Assembly (NCBI GenBank): GCA_945911015.1
Contig: CAMDZW010000018.1
Location: 1-64,000 of the forward strand
DNA: 64,000 nucleotides
DNA from: an uncultured Propionibacteriaceae bacterium
Lineage (GTDB): Bacteria > Actinomycetota > Actinomycetes > Propionibacteriales > Propionibacteriaceae
Direction of reading: 5' to 3'
The notes beneath the pieces are model-generated. The model did not search any database and was not told the DNA's origin. It saw only the letters and a list, made by a program, of their open reading frames with translations. Shown piece by piece: positions 24,329 through 32,410 of this stretch. Every line of letters starts with the position of its first letter. Positions within the stretch are counted from its first letter, which is position 1. The translations under genes and the position numbers were made by a program.

Positions 24329-26614
24329 GTGACCGACATCTCGCCGACTGGAGCCGAAGCCGCACCCGATGGTGCCGCGTTGTTCAGCGAGCCGGAGGGA
24401 TCTGGTACGGAGGCAGCTCCGCTGGCGCTCTACCGCCGCTATCGACCCGACACCTTCGCCGACCTGATCGGTCAGGACCATGTGACCGCTCCGTTGCAGC
24501 GGGCGCTGGCCAACAACAAGGTCAACCACGCCTACCTGTTCTCCGGGCCGCGTGGCTGCGGCAAGACCACCAGTGCCCGGATCCTGGCCCGTGCGCTGAA
24601 CTGTGAGCAGGGCCCGACGCCGACGCCGTGCGGGGAGTGCCCCTCATGTCAGGACCTGGCCCGCGGCGGGCCAGGCAGCATTGACGTGATCGAGATTGAC
24701 GCGGCCTCACACGGTGGCGTCGACGATGCGCGTGATCTGCGTGACCGGGCCTTCTTCGCGCCGGTGAGCAGCCGGTACAAGGTCTACATCATCGACGAGG
24801 CGCACATGGTCACCGCGGCCGGTTTCAACGCCTTGCTGAAGCTGGTGGAGGAGCCGCCGCCTCATGTGAAGTTCGTCTTCGCCACCACCGAGCCGGAGAA
24901 GGTGATTGGCACCATCCGGTCCCGGACCCACCACTATCCGTTCCGGCTGGTCCCACCGAGAGTGCTCAGCGACTATCTCGCCACGCTGTGCGCGGCCGAG
25001 GGCATCACGGTCGAGGAGTCGGTGCTGCCGTTGGTGGTGCGCGCGGGCGCGGGCTCGGTGCGAGACTCCCTCTCGGTGCTTGACCAACTCCTCGGTGGTG
25101 CCGCTGAGGAAGGGGTCTCGTACGGGCAGGCTGCGGCCCTGTTGGGGTACACCCCGGATTCGTTGCTGGACGAGATCCTGGACGCCTTTGCTGCCGGCGA
25201 TGCCGGTGGTGTGTTCTCGGCCGTCGACAAGGTGATCGAGGTCGGTCAGGATCCCCGGCGCTTCGCCGAGGATCTGCTCCGGCGGTTGCGGGATCTGGTG
25301 ATTGTCGCCGCGGTGCCGGATGCGATGTCGAGTGGGCTGGTCGATGTGGCCGGTGACCAGGCCGAACGGCTGCAGTCGCAGGCGGCCGCGCTCGGGGCCG
25401 GTGAGTTGACCCGCGCTGCTGAGGTGATCGCGGCCGGGCTGACCGAGATGCGGGGGACGACAGCGCCCAGGCTCCATCTGGAGTTGATGTGTTCTCGAGT
25501 GTTGCTGCCCGAGGCCGATCTGGATGGTCGTGGACTGCATGCCCGCATCGACCGGCTTGAGCGAGTGATCGGGATGAATGCCGGGGCGCCGCTGCCTGTC
25601 AGTGCGGCCGGTACGCCTGCTGCTGCGGCGCCGGCCCCTGTGGCACCGTCGGCGCCCGCCCGGACCGAGGCGGAACCCGCCCGGACCGAGGGGGAGCCTG
25701 CCCGGACGGAGACAGAACAGGGAGCTTCCGAGTCTGCCTCGCCGACTCGTCCACTTGCTGCGGTGCCCGATTGGACCCCGCAGCAGCCGCCACCAGCTGA
25801 ATCCGCGCCGGCCCAGCCCCCAGCTGCCCAGCCCCCAGCTGCCGAGTCGCGACCTGTCGCGCCGTCGCCCGCGGGCCCTTCGGTGTCGGGGATGGGCACC
25901 GCCGATGTACGTCGGTTGTGGCCTGATGTGCTCGACGTGGTGAAGAGGCGTCGCCGCTTCACCTGGATCCTGCTGAGTCAGAACTCGCATGTCGTGGAGG
26001 CCGGTGACGGCCGGTTGACGATCGGACTCACCAACACCGGCGCGCGGGATGCCTTCGCCAAGGGAGGCTCTGAGGAGATCCTGTCTGAGGCGTTGACCGA
26101 AGTGATGGGGACCCGTTTCCAGATCCAGGCGATCGTCGACACCGGTGACGGCCCGTCCAATGCCGGTGGCGCACGTCAGCCGTCAACCGCGGCGGAGCCG
26201 CCTGTCCCGACGGCGTCTCCGACCACGGCGACGGCCCCGGCCCCCTCCTCCGCAGCACCTCAGCCGGAGCCCGGACAGGGCGCGGCGTCACCGCCCAGGC
26301 TCCACGCGGTGCCTGACGCCCCGGGCTCGGCTCCGGCCTCTGGCCCAGCTGATCCAGCATCCGGTCGCGGAGAACCGTCGAGCCCGGCGAGTCCGGGGTC
26401 GAACCATGCTGCCGCGCTCGCCCGCGAATCGATCCGGGCCACCCGACATGGTGGGAGTGCAGCGCCACCGCCCGAGGACGTCGAACCACCCTCCGACGAG
26501 GACGCGTGGGTCGACCGTGACGACGAAGTGATGGATGACAGCTTCGAATCCCACACCGAGTTGCTCGCCAAGCATCTCGATGCCGAGATCATCGAGGACG
26601 AACCGACCGATTGA
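24329..26614 (+). CDS. dnaX: DNA polymerase III subunit gamma/tau
   Basis: About 761 residues from GTG at 24329 (AAGG eight bases upstream); a GTG at 24308 is possible but has no spaced ribosome site. YRRYRPDTFADLIGQDHV opens the AAA+ clamp-loader domain. GPRGCGKTT is Walker A (about residues 73-81), the zinc module is CEQGPTPTPCGECPSC, VYIIDEAH is Walker B, and FVFATTEPEKV with IRSRTHHYPF gives sensor 1 and the SRC-like arginine finger. The C-terminal half is a long Ala/Pro/Glu-rich linker with short repeats (ARTEAEP, ARTEGEP; AQPPAAQPPA) around a conserved island (VRRLWPDVLDVVKRRRRFTW) that matches the tau C-terminal fold. No A-rich slippery heptamer was seen, so gamma is probably not made by the E. 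coli frameshift. Confidence 0.96.
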   Translation: MTDISPTGAEAAPDGAALFSEPEGSGTEAAPLALYRRYRPDTFADLIGQDHVTAPLQRALANNKVNHAYLFSGPRGCGKTTSARILARALNCEQGPTPTPCGECPSCQDLARGGPGSIDVIEIDAASHGGVDDARDLRDRAFFAPVSSRYKVYIIDEAHMVTAAGFNALLKLVEEPPPHVKFVFATTEPEKVIGTIRSRTHHYPFRLVPPRVLSDYLATLCAAEGITVEESVLPLVVRAGAGSVRDSLSVLDQLLGGAAEEGVSYGQAAALLGYTPDSLLDEILDAFAAGDAGGVFSAVDKVIEVGQDPRRFAEDLLRRLRDLVIVAAVPDAMSSGLVDVAGDQAERLQSQAAALGAGELTRAAEVIAAGLTEMRGTTAPRLHLELMCSRVLLPEADLDGRGLHARIDRLERVIGMNAGAPLPVSAAGTPAAAAPAPVAPSAPARTEAEPARTEGEPARTETEQGASESASPTRPLAAVPDWTPQQPPPAESAPAQPPAAQPPAAESRPVAPSPAGPSVSGMGTADVRRLWPDVLDVVKRRRRFTWILLSQNSHVVEAGDGRLTIGLTNTGARDAFAKGGSEEILSEALTEVMGTRFQIQAIVDTGDGPSNAGGARQPSTAAEPPVPTASPTTATAPAPSSAAPQPEPGQGAASPPRLHAVPDAPGSAPASGPADPASGRGEPSSPASPGSNHAAALARESIRATRHGGSAAPPPEDVEPPSDEDAWVDRDDEVMDDSFESHTELLAKHLDAEIIEDEPTD

Positions 26615-26716
26615 CCGCGCACCGCGCGGTCAGACCCGCCGGTGTCGGACCGGACAGCTACGCTGGTGACGTTCGCGGTCAACACCGCTCACAGCATCGA
26701 CCGATGGAGGAACCCC

Positions 26717-27052
26717 GTGTTCGGCGACACCGACATGAATGCCCTGCTCGAGCAGGCCCAGGCCATGCAGGCACAGTTGCAGCGCGCCCAGGAGGAGCTG
26801 GCCGAGACCGAGGTGACCGGGACTGCTGGCGGTGATCTGGTGACGGCCACCATGAATGGTTCGATGGAGCTGCTCAAGCTCGACATCAAGCCCGAAGCGG
26901 TTGACCCCGACGACATTGAGGGCCTGTCCGATCTCGTCGTGGCCGCGGTTCGCGATGCCCACCACAATGCACAGGCGCTGGCCAGCTCGAAGCTCGGCCC
27001 GATGGCCGGCGGCATGGGTGACGGACTCGGCCTGCCCGGCCTGGGTGGCTGA
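26717..27052 (+). CDS. YbaB/EbfC-family nucleoid-associated protein
   Basis: 111 residues from GTG at 26717 with GGAGG at the right distance. Starts with a coiled-coil helix ([20 protein letters not shown]), then [20 protein letters not shown] and a [18 protein letters not shown] helix, the YbaB fold, with a Gly/Met-rich tail. These dimers bind DNA; the gene regularly sits between dnaX and recR, as here. Its stop is directly followed by the recR start. Confidence 0.94.
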   Translation: MFGDTDMNALLEQAQAMQAQLQRAQEELAETEVTGTAGGDLVTATMNGSMELLKLDIKPEAVDPDDIEGLSDLVVAAVRDAHHNAQALASSKLGPMAGGMGDGLGLPGLGG

Positions 27053-27652
27053 GTGTACGAAGGCGCGATCCAGGACCTGATCGACGAGCTCGGGCGACTG
27101 CCCGGGGTCGGGCCCAAGAGCGCCCAGCGGATCGCCTTCCACCTGCTGGCGGCTGATCCAGAAGACGTTGAACGGCTCGCCAACGCACTCATCACGGTGA
27201 AGTCGACCGTTCAGTTCTGTGAGGTCTGCTTCAACGTCTCGGCCGACACCCGCTGTCGGATCTGCCGGGACCCCCGGCGCGACGACACCGCCATTTGCGT
27301 CGTCGAGGAGTCCAAGGACGTCCCAGCGATCGAACGGACCCGTGAGTTCCGAGGCAGGTACCACGTGCTCGGTGGCGCGATCAGCCCCATCGACGGGATC
27401 GGCCCGGACCAGCTGCGGATGAGGGAGTTGCTGCAGCGACTGGCCGACGGCACCGTCACCGAAGTCATCATCGCGACCGACCCCAATCTCGAGGGAGAGG
27501 CCACCGCTTCGTACCTGTCACGTCTGATGTTGCCGATGGGGGTCCGGGTCGCCCGACTTGCCAGCGGCCTGCCGGTCGGCGGCGACCTCGAATATGCCGA
27601 CGAGGTCACCTTGGGGCGCGCCTTCGAAGGCCGTCGCTACGTCGAGGCCTGA
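27053..27652 (+). CDS. recR: Recombination protein RecR
   Basis: 199 residues, GTG start abutting the ybaB stop. N-terminal [27 protein letters not shown] is the helix-hairpin-helix, [16 protein letters not shown] the four-cysteine zinc finger, and [14 protein letters not shown] begins the Toprim domain, followed by [19 protein letters not shown]. The ring loads RecA with RecF/RecO at gaps. Full length for the family. Confidence 0.97.
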   Translation: MYEGAIQDLIDELGRLPGVGPKSAQRIAFHLLAADPEDVERLANALITVKSTVQFCEVCFNVSADTRCRICRDPRRDDTAICVVEESKDVPAIERTREFRGRYHVLGGAISPIDGIGPDQLRMRELLQRLADGTVTEVIIATDPNLEGEATASYLSRLMLPMGVRVARLASGLPVGGDLEYADEVTLGRAFEGRRYVEA

Positions 27653-27661
27653 GCTTGCTCC

Positions 27662-27728
27662 GTTTCGCACCAGTTGTTGACATGCGGCACAGCTGGAACG
27701 CCTGTCAACGGCAACAACTGGAGCAAAC
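27662..27728. terminator. Large imperfect inverted repeat after recR
   Basis: GTTTCGCACCAGTTGTTG (27662-27679) pairs with CAACAACTGGAGCAAAC (27712-27728) with a 10-bp perfect core, one mismatch and one bulge; TTGACA/TGTCAA inside can form a second stem. It separates recR from the converging lipoprotein gene, so a bidirectional terminator is likely. Confidence 0.65.
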
Positions 27729-27762
27729 GCGGTTGGTAGCGGGGGCCGGATAGTGGCGGGCG

Positions 27763-28800
27763 TCAGGGATGGAGGTCCGGCTCCAGCGGCAGGCTGAGGC
27801 CGCCGCCGGGTTGTGGCTCCAGCTCCAGATCGGTCACGTCGATGACAGTGTGCTCACTCACCGAAACGGTCGCGCCGATGACAGTGGTGAAGCTGTTGGT
27901 GTTGCACTGCTCGAGTTCGGGCGGACAGATCAACACATAGACCCGCAGCCGGTCGAGGCTGTCGGCCAGCACGAATGACCACCCCAGGGTGGTTTCGGGA
28001 TTGGCGTGACCGGCCATGCCCTGGTCCTCGAGCCAGGACTGGACCTCTGACCGTACGGTCTGGGCCAGACTGTCCTGCTCGGGCAGGGTGAGCCGGGGCC
28101 GGAGTTGGGAGCTGGGCCGCTGCAGCCCGCCCTCCGGTGTCTTCCCCAGTGACATCGTCCACTCGGCCCGCTCGCGGAGCCGTTCGATGCGCGCCATGTC
28201 GGTGATCCGGACCACCCGGGGTAGGTCGTCGTCGACCGGAGGTTCGTCGGCGGCCGCCGCGGCGGGCACCAGGTCGATCTGGATCAGGTCCAGCGGCATC
28301 ACCGCTGAGCATTCCTGGTGCCACCGTTCCAGCGCGTCGTCGACCGCGCCCATCACCTCGGCCCGGTTGGCATCGCTGAGGTCCGCCTGCACCTGGATCG
28401 TGCCGCGCCGGACCCCGACCGGCCCCGGATCGGAGAAGGCCACCAGTGGCATCCCGGCGGCGCCACACACCGCCTCAAGGCTGCGCAGTTCGTCAGCCAG
28501 CCAGCGGCCGTGGCCAACGGCCTTGCGCAGCGCATCGTCCGACAGCCGGGTCACGACCACGATGGCATCCGGGTCATCGAGCACCGCATAGCGGGCGCGG
28601 ATGACAGGCACCGGGATCGGCCCACCGATGTCGCGGGATGCGTCGATCACCCGCAGCTCACCCGGGAACAACCGATCCGCGGTTTCCTGAGCCGCGTCCA
28701 CCGCACCGGCCGATGAACAACCAGCCAGAGCAGCCCCGGCCAGCCCGGCCAGCCCGGCCACTCCGGCCAGTGCCGCCAACAGACCCCGTCGCCCCATCAT
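27763..28800 (-). CDS. Lipoprotein of unknown function
   Basis: About 345 residues from an ATG-ATG pair at 28800/28797, two bases after the stop of the peptidase gene. GRRGLLAALAGVAGLAGLAG leads to a lipobox LAGCS near residue 26. The mature part has ELRVIDASRDIGGPIPVPVIRARYAVLDDPDAIVVVTR and a central acidic-Ala linker (about residues 195-210); two similar-sized halves, each with an Arg-rich helix, suggest a duplicated fold. A family is not firmly recognised; actinobacterial lipoproteins of this layout exist without assigned function. Translationally coupled to the M3 peptidase upstream. Confidence 0.7.
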   Translation of the reverse strand: MMGRRGLLAALAGVAGLAGLAGAALAGCSSAGAVDAAQETADRLFPGELRVIDASRDIGGPIPVPVIRARYAVLDDPDAIVVVTRLSDDALRKAVGHGRWLADELRSLEAVCGAAGMPLVAFSDPGPVGVRRGTIQVQADLSDANRAEVMGAVDDALERWHQECSAVMPLDLIQIDLVPAAAAADEPPVDDDLPRVVRITDMARIERLRERAEWTMSLGKTPEGGLQRPSSQLRPRLTLPEQDSLAQTVRSEVQSWLEDQGMAGHANPETTLGWSFVLADSLDRLRVYVLICPPELEQCNTNSFTTVIGATVSVSEHTVIDVTDLELEPQPGGGLSLPLEPDLHP

Positions 28801-28802
28801 CG

Positions 28803-30719
28803 TCAGTCCAACGAGGCCAACCACGCCGCATAGGCGTCGAAGGAGTACGGCCGACCAAGGAAGTCAGCGACCAGGTCAGCGGCGTCGGCTGATCCGCCGG
28901 GCGCCAGGATCCGGTCTCGATAACGACCGGCGATCTCGGCATTGAACAGGTCCTCGGGATCGAAGGCCGAGAACAGGTCCCGCGAGATCACCTGGCTCCA
29001 CATGTAGGTGTAGTAGCCGGAGCTGTAGCCCTCGAGGTGGCCGAACGCGGTGTGGAAATGGGTGTCGGGGAGGTTGTCGACCAGGGAGTACTGCTCCCGC
29101 ACCTCAGCAACGGCCCGGTCCCGATCGGCCGGCCGGTCCCGGTGCAGCCGGTAGGAGATGGCGGCGTAGTACATCTGGGTCCGCACCGCCAGGGCTGCCG
29201 CAACATCCTTGCCGCGGCGCATCCGATCGACCAGGTCGACCGGGATCGGCTCGCCGGCCGCATTTGTCGCGAAGGAGCGCAGGATGTCGCCATCCCAAGC
29301 CCATTCCTCCAGCAGCTGCGACGGTGCCTCGACGAAGTCCCATTCGGTGGCGACCCCGGAGAACCGGGCACAGCGCTGCCCGCCGCCGAGGATGTGATGG
29401 ACGAGGTGACCGAACTCGTGGAACAGGGTCACCACATTGCTGTGCTCCATCAGCTCCCGGCCGAAGTTGCACACCAGCGCACCTTCGGGCAGCTGCACAC
29501 CGTCGACGCCGGTGACCAGGTCGAACTGGGCCGCATGCTTGAACTTGCCCTCCCGTGGGTGCAGGTCGAGATGGATCCGGCCGAGCCGCTCCCCGTCACG
29601 GATGACGTCGTAGCTGGTGACATCGGGGTGCCACGCTGGGGCGTCCACCGTTTCGTACGAGATCCCGAACAGTCGCCCGGTGACCGACAGGAGCCCCTCC
29701 CGTACCCGGGAGAAGGTGAAGTGGGTGCGCACCTGCTGGGCGTCGACGTCGAACTGTTCGCGGCGGATCAGTTCGGTGTAGTAGGCGACGTCGCCGGTCA
29801 CCAGGGTCGAGATCGTCGGATCCTCCTCCTGGGCGCGGGCCAGCAACAGGTCACGGTCCCGCGCGGCACCGGCCGCAGCCAGCCCGGAGATGCGGTCGAT
29901 GAACTCGCCGATGGCGTCGCCGGTGCCGATCATCTTGACCTCGGCGTCGAAATCCGGCCAGCCGTCGTAGCCGAGCAGGGTCGCCTGTTCGTGCCGCAGC
30001 TCCAGCATCTCGGCCAGGACGGCGTCATTGGCCGGCCACGCCCGACGCTGGTTCTCGGCGGCCAGCGCCAACCGGGTCTCGCGGTCGCGGGCGAAGGTCA
30101 GCACCGGGATCAGATCGGGGTAGTCGGTGGTGACGGTGACCAGGCCGTCGTCGCCGGCCGGGTGAGCGGCGAGCCAGTCCTCGGGAAGTCCTGCGAGCTG
30201 TTCCGGCGTCACCCGGATCGAGCGCACGTCGTCGCGGATCTGACGGGAGAAGTCCTGGCTGACCACGACGAGGCGTTCGGCGATCTCGGCGAGCCGGGCG
30301 CGGGTGGCGTCGTCACGGTCGATGCCGCTGCGACGGAAGTCGCGCAGCACCCGGTCCAGCAGTCGGGTGGCGTCGGCGTCGAGCCCGGCAGGATCAACCG
30401 CTGCCATCACGGCATAGAGCTCGGTGTTCTGGCCGCGTTCGGTCACAAAGACGGAGGCGTCCTGGGTGGCCTGCTCGGCCCGTTCCCGCACGGCCTCGTC
30501 CGGGTGGACCTCGCCGAGCAGTTCGGCATGGGTCGATGCGTTCGCCACCGCGATGTCGATCTGGTTCCACAGATCGATGACCGTCTCGGCCGGACGGGTC
30601 GTGCCGTCGGTGAGGGTCGCGACGAGCGCACGGGCCGTGTCGAGTGAGCTGTTGGACCGGTCGGCGACGAAACTGAGCCAGCCGGCGTCACTGGTGGGCA
30701 GGGCGAGTGGATCAATCAC
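28803..30719 (-). CDS. M3-family zinc metallopeptidase
   Basis: 638 residues from a GTG at 30719 (the frame stays open upstream, but VIDPLALP is the natural N-terminus). LFHEFGHLVHHILGG holds the HExxH zinc motif at about residues 434-438, and the third ligand Glu lies about 25 residues later in FVEAPSQLLEEW (ExxSQxxE), both typical of thimet-oligopeptidase/oligopeptidase A enzymes. No signal peptide; a cytoplasmic oligopeptidase that trims short peptides. It lies between a membrane-protein gene and a lipoprotein gene in one leftward run. Confidence 0.93.
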   Translation of the reverse strand: MIDPLALPTSDAGWLSFVADRSNSSLDTARALVATLTDGTTRPAETVIDLWNQIDIAVANASTHAELLGEVHPDEAVRERAEQATQDASVFVTERGQNTELYAVMAAVDPAGLDADATRLLDRVLRDFRRSGIDRDDATRARLAEIAERLVVVSQDFSRQIRDDVRSIRVTPEQLAGLPEDWLAAHPAGDDGLVTVTTDYPDLIPVLTFARDRETRLALAAENQRRAWPANDAVLAEMLELRHEQATLLGYDGWPDFDAEVKMIGTGDAIGEFIDRISGLAAAGAARDRDLLLARAQEEDPTISTLVTGDVAYYTELIRREQFDVDAQQVRTHFTFSRVREGLLSVTGRLFGISYETVDAPAWHPDVTSYDVIRDGERLGRIHLDLHPREGKFKHAAQFDLVTGVDGVQLPEGALVCNFGRELMEHSNVVTLFHEFGHLVHHILGGGQRCARFSGVATEWDFVEAPSQLLEEWAWDGDILRSFATNAAGEPIPVDLVDRMRRGKDVAAALAVRTQMYYAAISYRLHRDRPADRDRAVAEVREQYSLVDNLPDTHFHTAFGHLEGYSSGYYTYMWSQVISRDLFSAFDPEDLFNAEIAGRYRDRILAPGGSADAADLVADFLGRPYSFDAYAAWLASLD

Positions 30720-30750
30720 CAGGCCAGCGTATCCGGAGCAGGTCCCAGCA

Positions 30751-31326
30751 TCACTGATCGTCGGAGTCGTCGGCGTCCAGATCGGACAAGTGGAACGACT
30801 TCGCCGGGGCCTTGGCTGCCCGGAATTGTCGCACCATCGCCAAGGCGGGCACACACCACAACGCGGCCGCGGCCGGCATCCCCACGATCACCATCGCCCG
30901 GGGGACCGACGCCGACAACACCCCGAGCAGGATCCCGTTCAGCCCGATCACAGCCAGTGCGATCGCGAGCCCGGTGTGCGACCGGTCGCGCAGCAACAGC
31001 CACCCCAGCCCGTGAATCGCAGCGATCACCCCGGGCAGGACCCACCACACACCGACGAGTCCCAGCACGACCGATGCGACGACAATCGCGGCCATCTGGG
31101 CGACGACCGCCACCACGTACGGCCTGAGGTCGCGTTCCTGCGCGGCCGCGGCGGGCAGCTTGCGCCCGTACCAGAGCAGGGGTGCCACGGCGACGAGCCC
31201 CAGCAGGACGACCAGCCACGGCATCGGCAACTGCGATGCGCCGGCCAGCCACCAGACCAGGCCGTCCGCAGCCAGGAGCAGGACCCCGAAAAAACCGAGA
31301 GCTGCCGATCGCGGGGTGTCGGTCAT
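30751..31326 (-). CDS. Multi-pass membrane protein, unknown function
   Basis: 191 residues with about six hydrophobic helices (for example ALGFFGVLLLAADGLVWWL, MPWLVVLLGLVAVAPLLW, VVASVVLGLVGVWWVLPGVI, AIALAVIGLNGILLGVL) and an acidic C-terminal tail (SDLDADDSDDQ). No family recognised. It lies 31 bases upstream of the M3 peptidase gene. Confidence 0.7.
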   Translation of the reverse strand: MTDTPRSAALGFFGVLLLAADGLVWWLAGASQLPMPWLVVLLGLVAVAPLLWYGRKLPAAAAQERDLRPYVVAVVAQMAAIVVASVVLGLVGVWWVLPGVIAAIHGLGWLLLRDRSHTGLAIALAVIGLNGILLGVLSASVPRAMVIVGMPAAAALWCVPALAMVRQFRAAKAPAKSFHLSDLDADDSDDQ

Positions 31327-31362
31327 GGAGCAACCCTATGTCTGATGGGTGAACCTGCGTCG

Positions 31363-31379
31363 GACCTGCCGCGCAGGTC
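31363..31379 (-). terminator. Short hairpin after the phosphotransferase-like gene
   Basis: GACCTGC / GCAGGTC with a 3-base loop, 13 bases beyond the stop codon at 31393. Confidence 0.5.
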
Positions 31380-31392
31380 GTGGTCAGGGGCG

Positions 31393-32124
31393 TCACCCCG
31401 GTTGCACAAGGCGTGCCGCATCGCGGCGATACATCGCAGCGTGTTCGGCGAGCTCCCGACGCCCCGTCGACCGTGCTCTCTCCTCAGAGAATTCGGCGAG
31501 CTCGATCAGCCCATCAGCCATCGCTGCATGCAGCTCGTCGTCACTGGCTGTGCACCCGTAGGCTTCGAGCAGCGCGGCAGTCCTGCGTGAGCGTTGCCTG
31601 CCGATGTCGGCTGGTTCGCCAGCATCCTCGCCATAGGGCACGAGGCGATAGGCGAGATAGGCAAGATCCCGGATCCGAGGTCCTGGCGCGGCCATGTCGA
31701 AATCGATCACGCCGACCAGTCGACCGTGGTCAAAGACGAAGTTGTACGGCGCGAAATCGTTGTGGCAAATCACCTCTACCGGCTCGCGGGCGAGCTGACG
31801 CCATCCCTCATGTCTGTCGATGAGACCGACAGTGGCGTCATGAATCTGGCGAAGGAGCCGGGCGGCGTCCTCCAAGATCTCGGTGCGCCAGATCCAGTGT
31901 GGAAGTGGATAGTGGGCCACTGTCCCGGGAAGAAAGCTCAGCCGTTCCCGTCCGTCATCGGTCAGCCCCAGCACGCGAGGAACTCGCTGGACGCCGGCCT
32001 CAGTCAATGTGGTGAGCAGGGCGTGGACATTGGTGGTCCAGGTGCCGGCCTCCCGGAGGACCTCATCTCCTCTGCGTGTGACTGGGGTGAGATTTCCGCC
32101 TGACAGTGGCTCGTCCTGCATCAC
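31393..32124 (-). CDS. Aminoglycoside-phosphotransferase-family kinase-like protein
   Basis: 243 residues. ICHNDFAPYNFVF is the catalytic loop (Brenner-type HxDxxxxN) and GVIDFDMAAPGPRIRDLAYL the DFG-equivalent metal site of the APH/choline-kinase fold. The N-lobe is short and a clear ATP-binding Lys segment is hard to find (RRGDEVLREAG, then WTTNVHALL), so it is a small, divergent member. Such proteins phosphorylate small molecules; a resistance function cannot be assumed. It lies opposite the ileS T-box region and has a weak ribosome site at the double ATG. Confidence 0.8.
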   Translation of the reverse strand: MMQDEPLSGGNLTPVTRRGDEVLREAGTWTTNVHALLTTLTEAGVQRVPRVLGLTDDGRERLSFLPGTVAHYPLPHWIWRTEILEDAARLLRQIHDATVGLIDRHEGWRQLAREPVEVICHNDFAPYNFVFDHGRLVGVIDFDMAAPGPRIRDLAYLAYRLVPYGEDAGEPADIGRQRSRRTAALLEAYGCTASDDELHAAMADGLIELAEFSEERARSTGRRELAEHAAMYRRDAARLVQPG

Positions 32125-32194
32125 TCGATGGTAGATGCCACGGGGGTATTCGGGTCGAGGTTCTTACCCGGCGGTGCGGGTCGACCCGATGATC

Positions 32195-32200
32195 TACACT
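32195..32200 (+). promoter_or_regulatory. -10 element for the ileS leader
   Basis: TACACT fits the actinobacterial TANNNT -10 pattern and would start transcription near 32207, at the 5' edge of the T-box. No good -35 hexamer was seen. Confidence 0.4.
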
Positions 32201-32206
32201 GGCTGG

Positions 32207-32375
32207 CGCAGTGCACACGGCATCGATGGGGCCATCACCCCGGAGCTGACGGAAGAACGGTACCTCTGCGGTGCTCACTAGAACCGTCGGTCGCTGCGAG
32301 AAGCAAGTGGATCCCGTACGGGATCAAGAAGGGTGGTACCGCGGCCCGAGCAATCGGGTACGTCCCTTCATGTCA
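32207..32375 (+). promoter_or_regulatory. T-box riboswitch controlling ileS
   Basis: GGGTGGTACCGCGG at 32331-32344 is the conserved T-box sequence that pairs with the uncharged tRNA acceptor end. It is followed by GGGTACGTCCCTT, which can pair back with AAGGGTGGTACC, and preceded by the Stem III-type hairpin GATCCCGTACGGGATC. A short Stem I with an ATC (32222-32224) could serve as the isoleucine specifier. There is no U-run, so control of translation, as known for actinobacterial ileS T-boxes, is more likely than termination. The 5' end and specifier are inferred. Confidence 0.9.
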
Positions 32376-32410
32376 GTGACGCAGCACAGCCGGACATGAG
32401 GACCACCGCC

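Noticed and set aside
24329..26614. Programmed frameshift in dnaX
   Set aside because: No A-rich slippery heptamer with a downstream stem was seen in the linker region.
31393..32124. Antibiotic-resistance gene
   Set aside because: The APH fold alone does not indicate resistance; the protein is short and divergent, and no mobile context is present.
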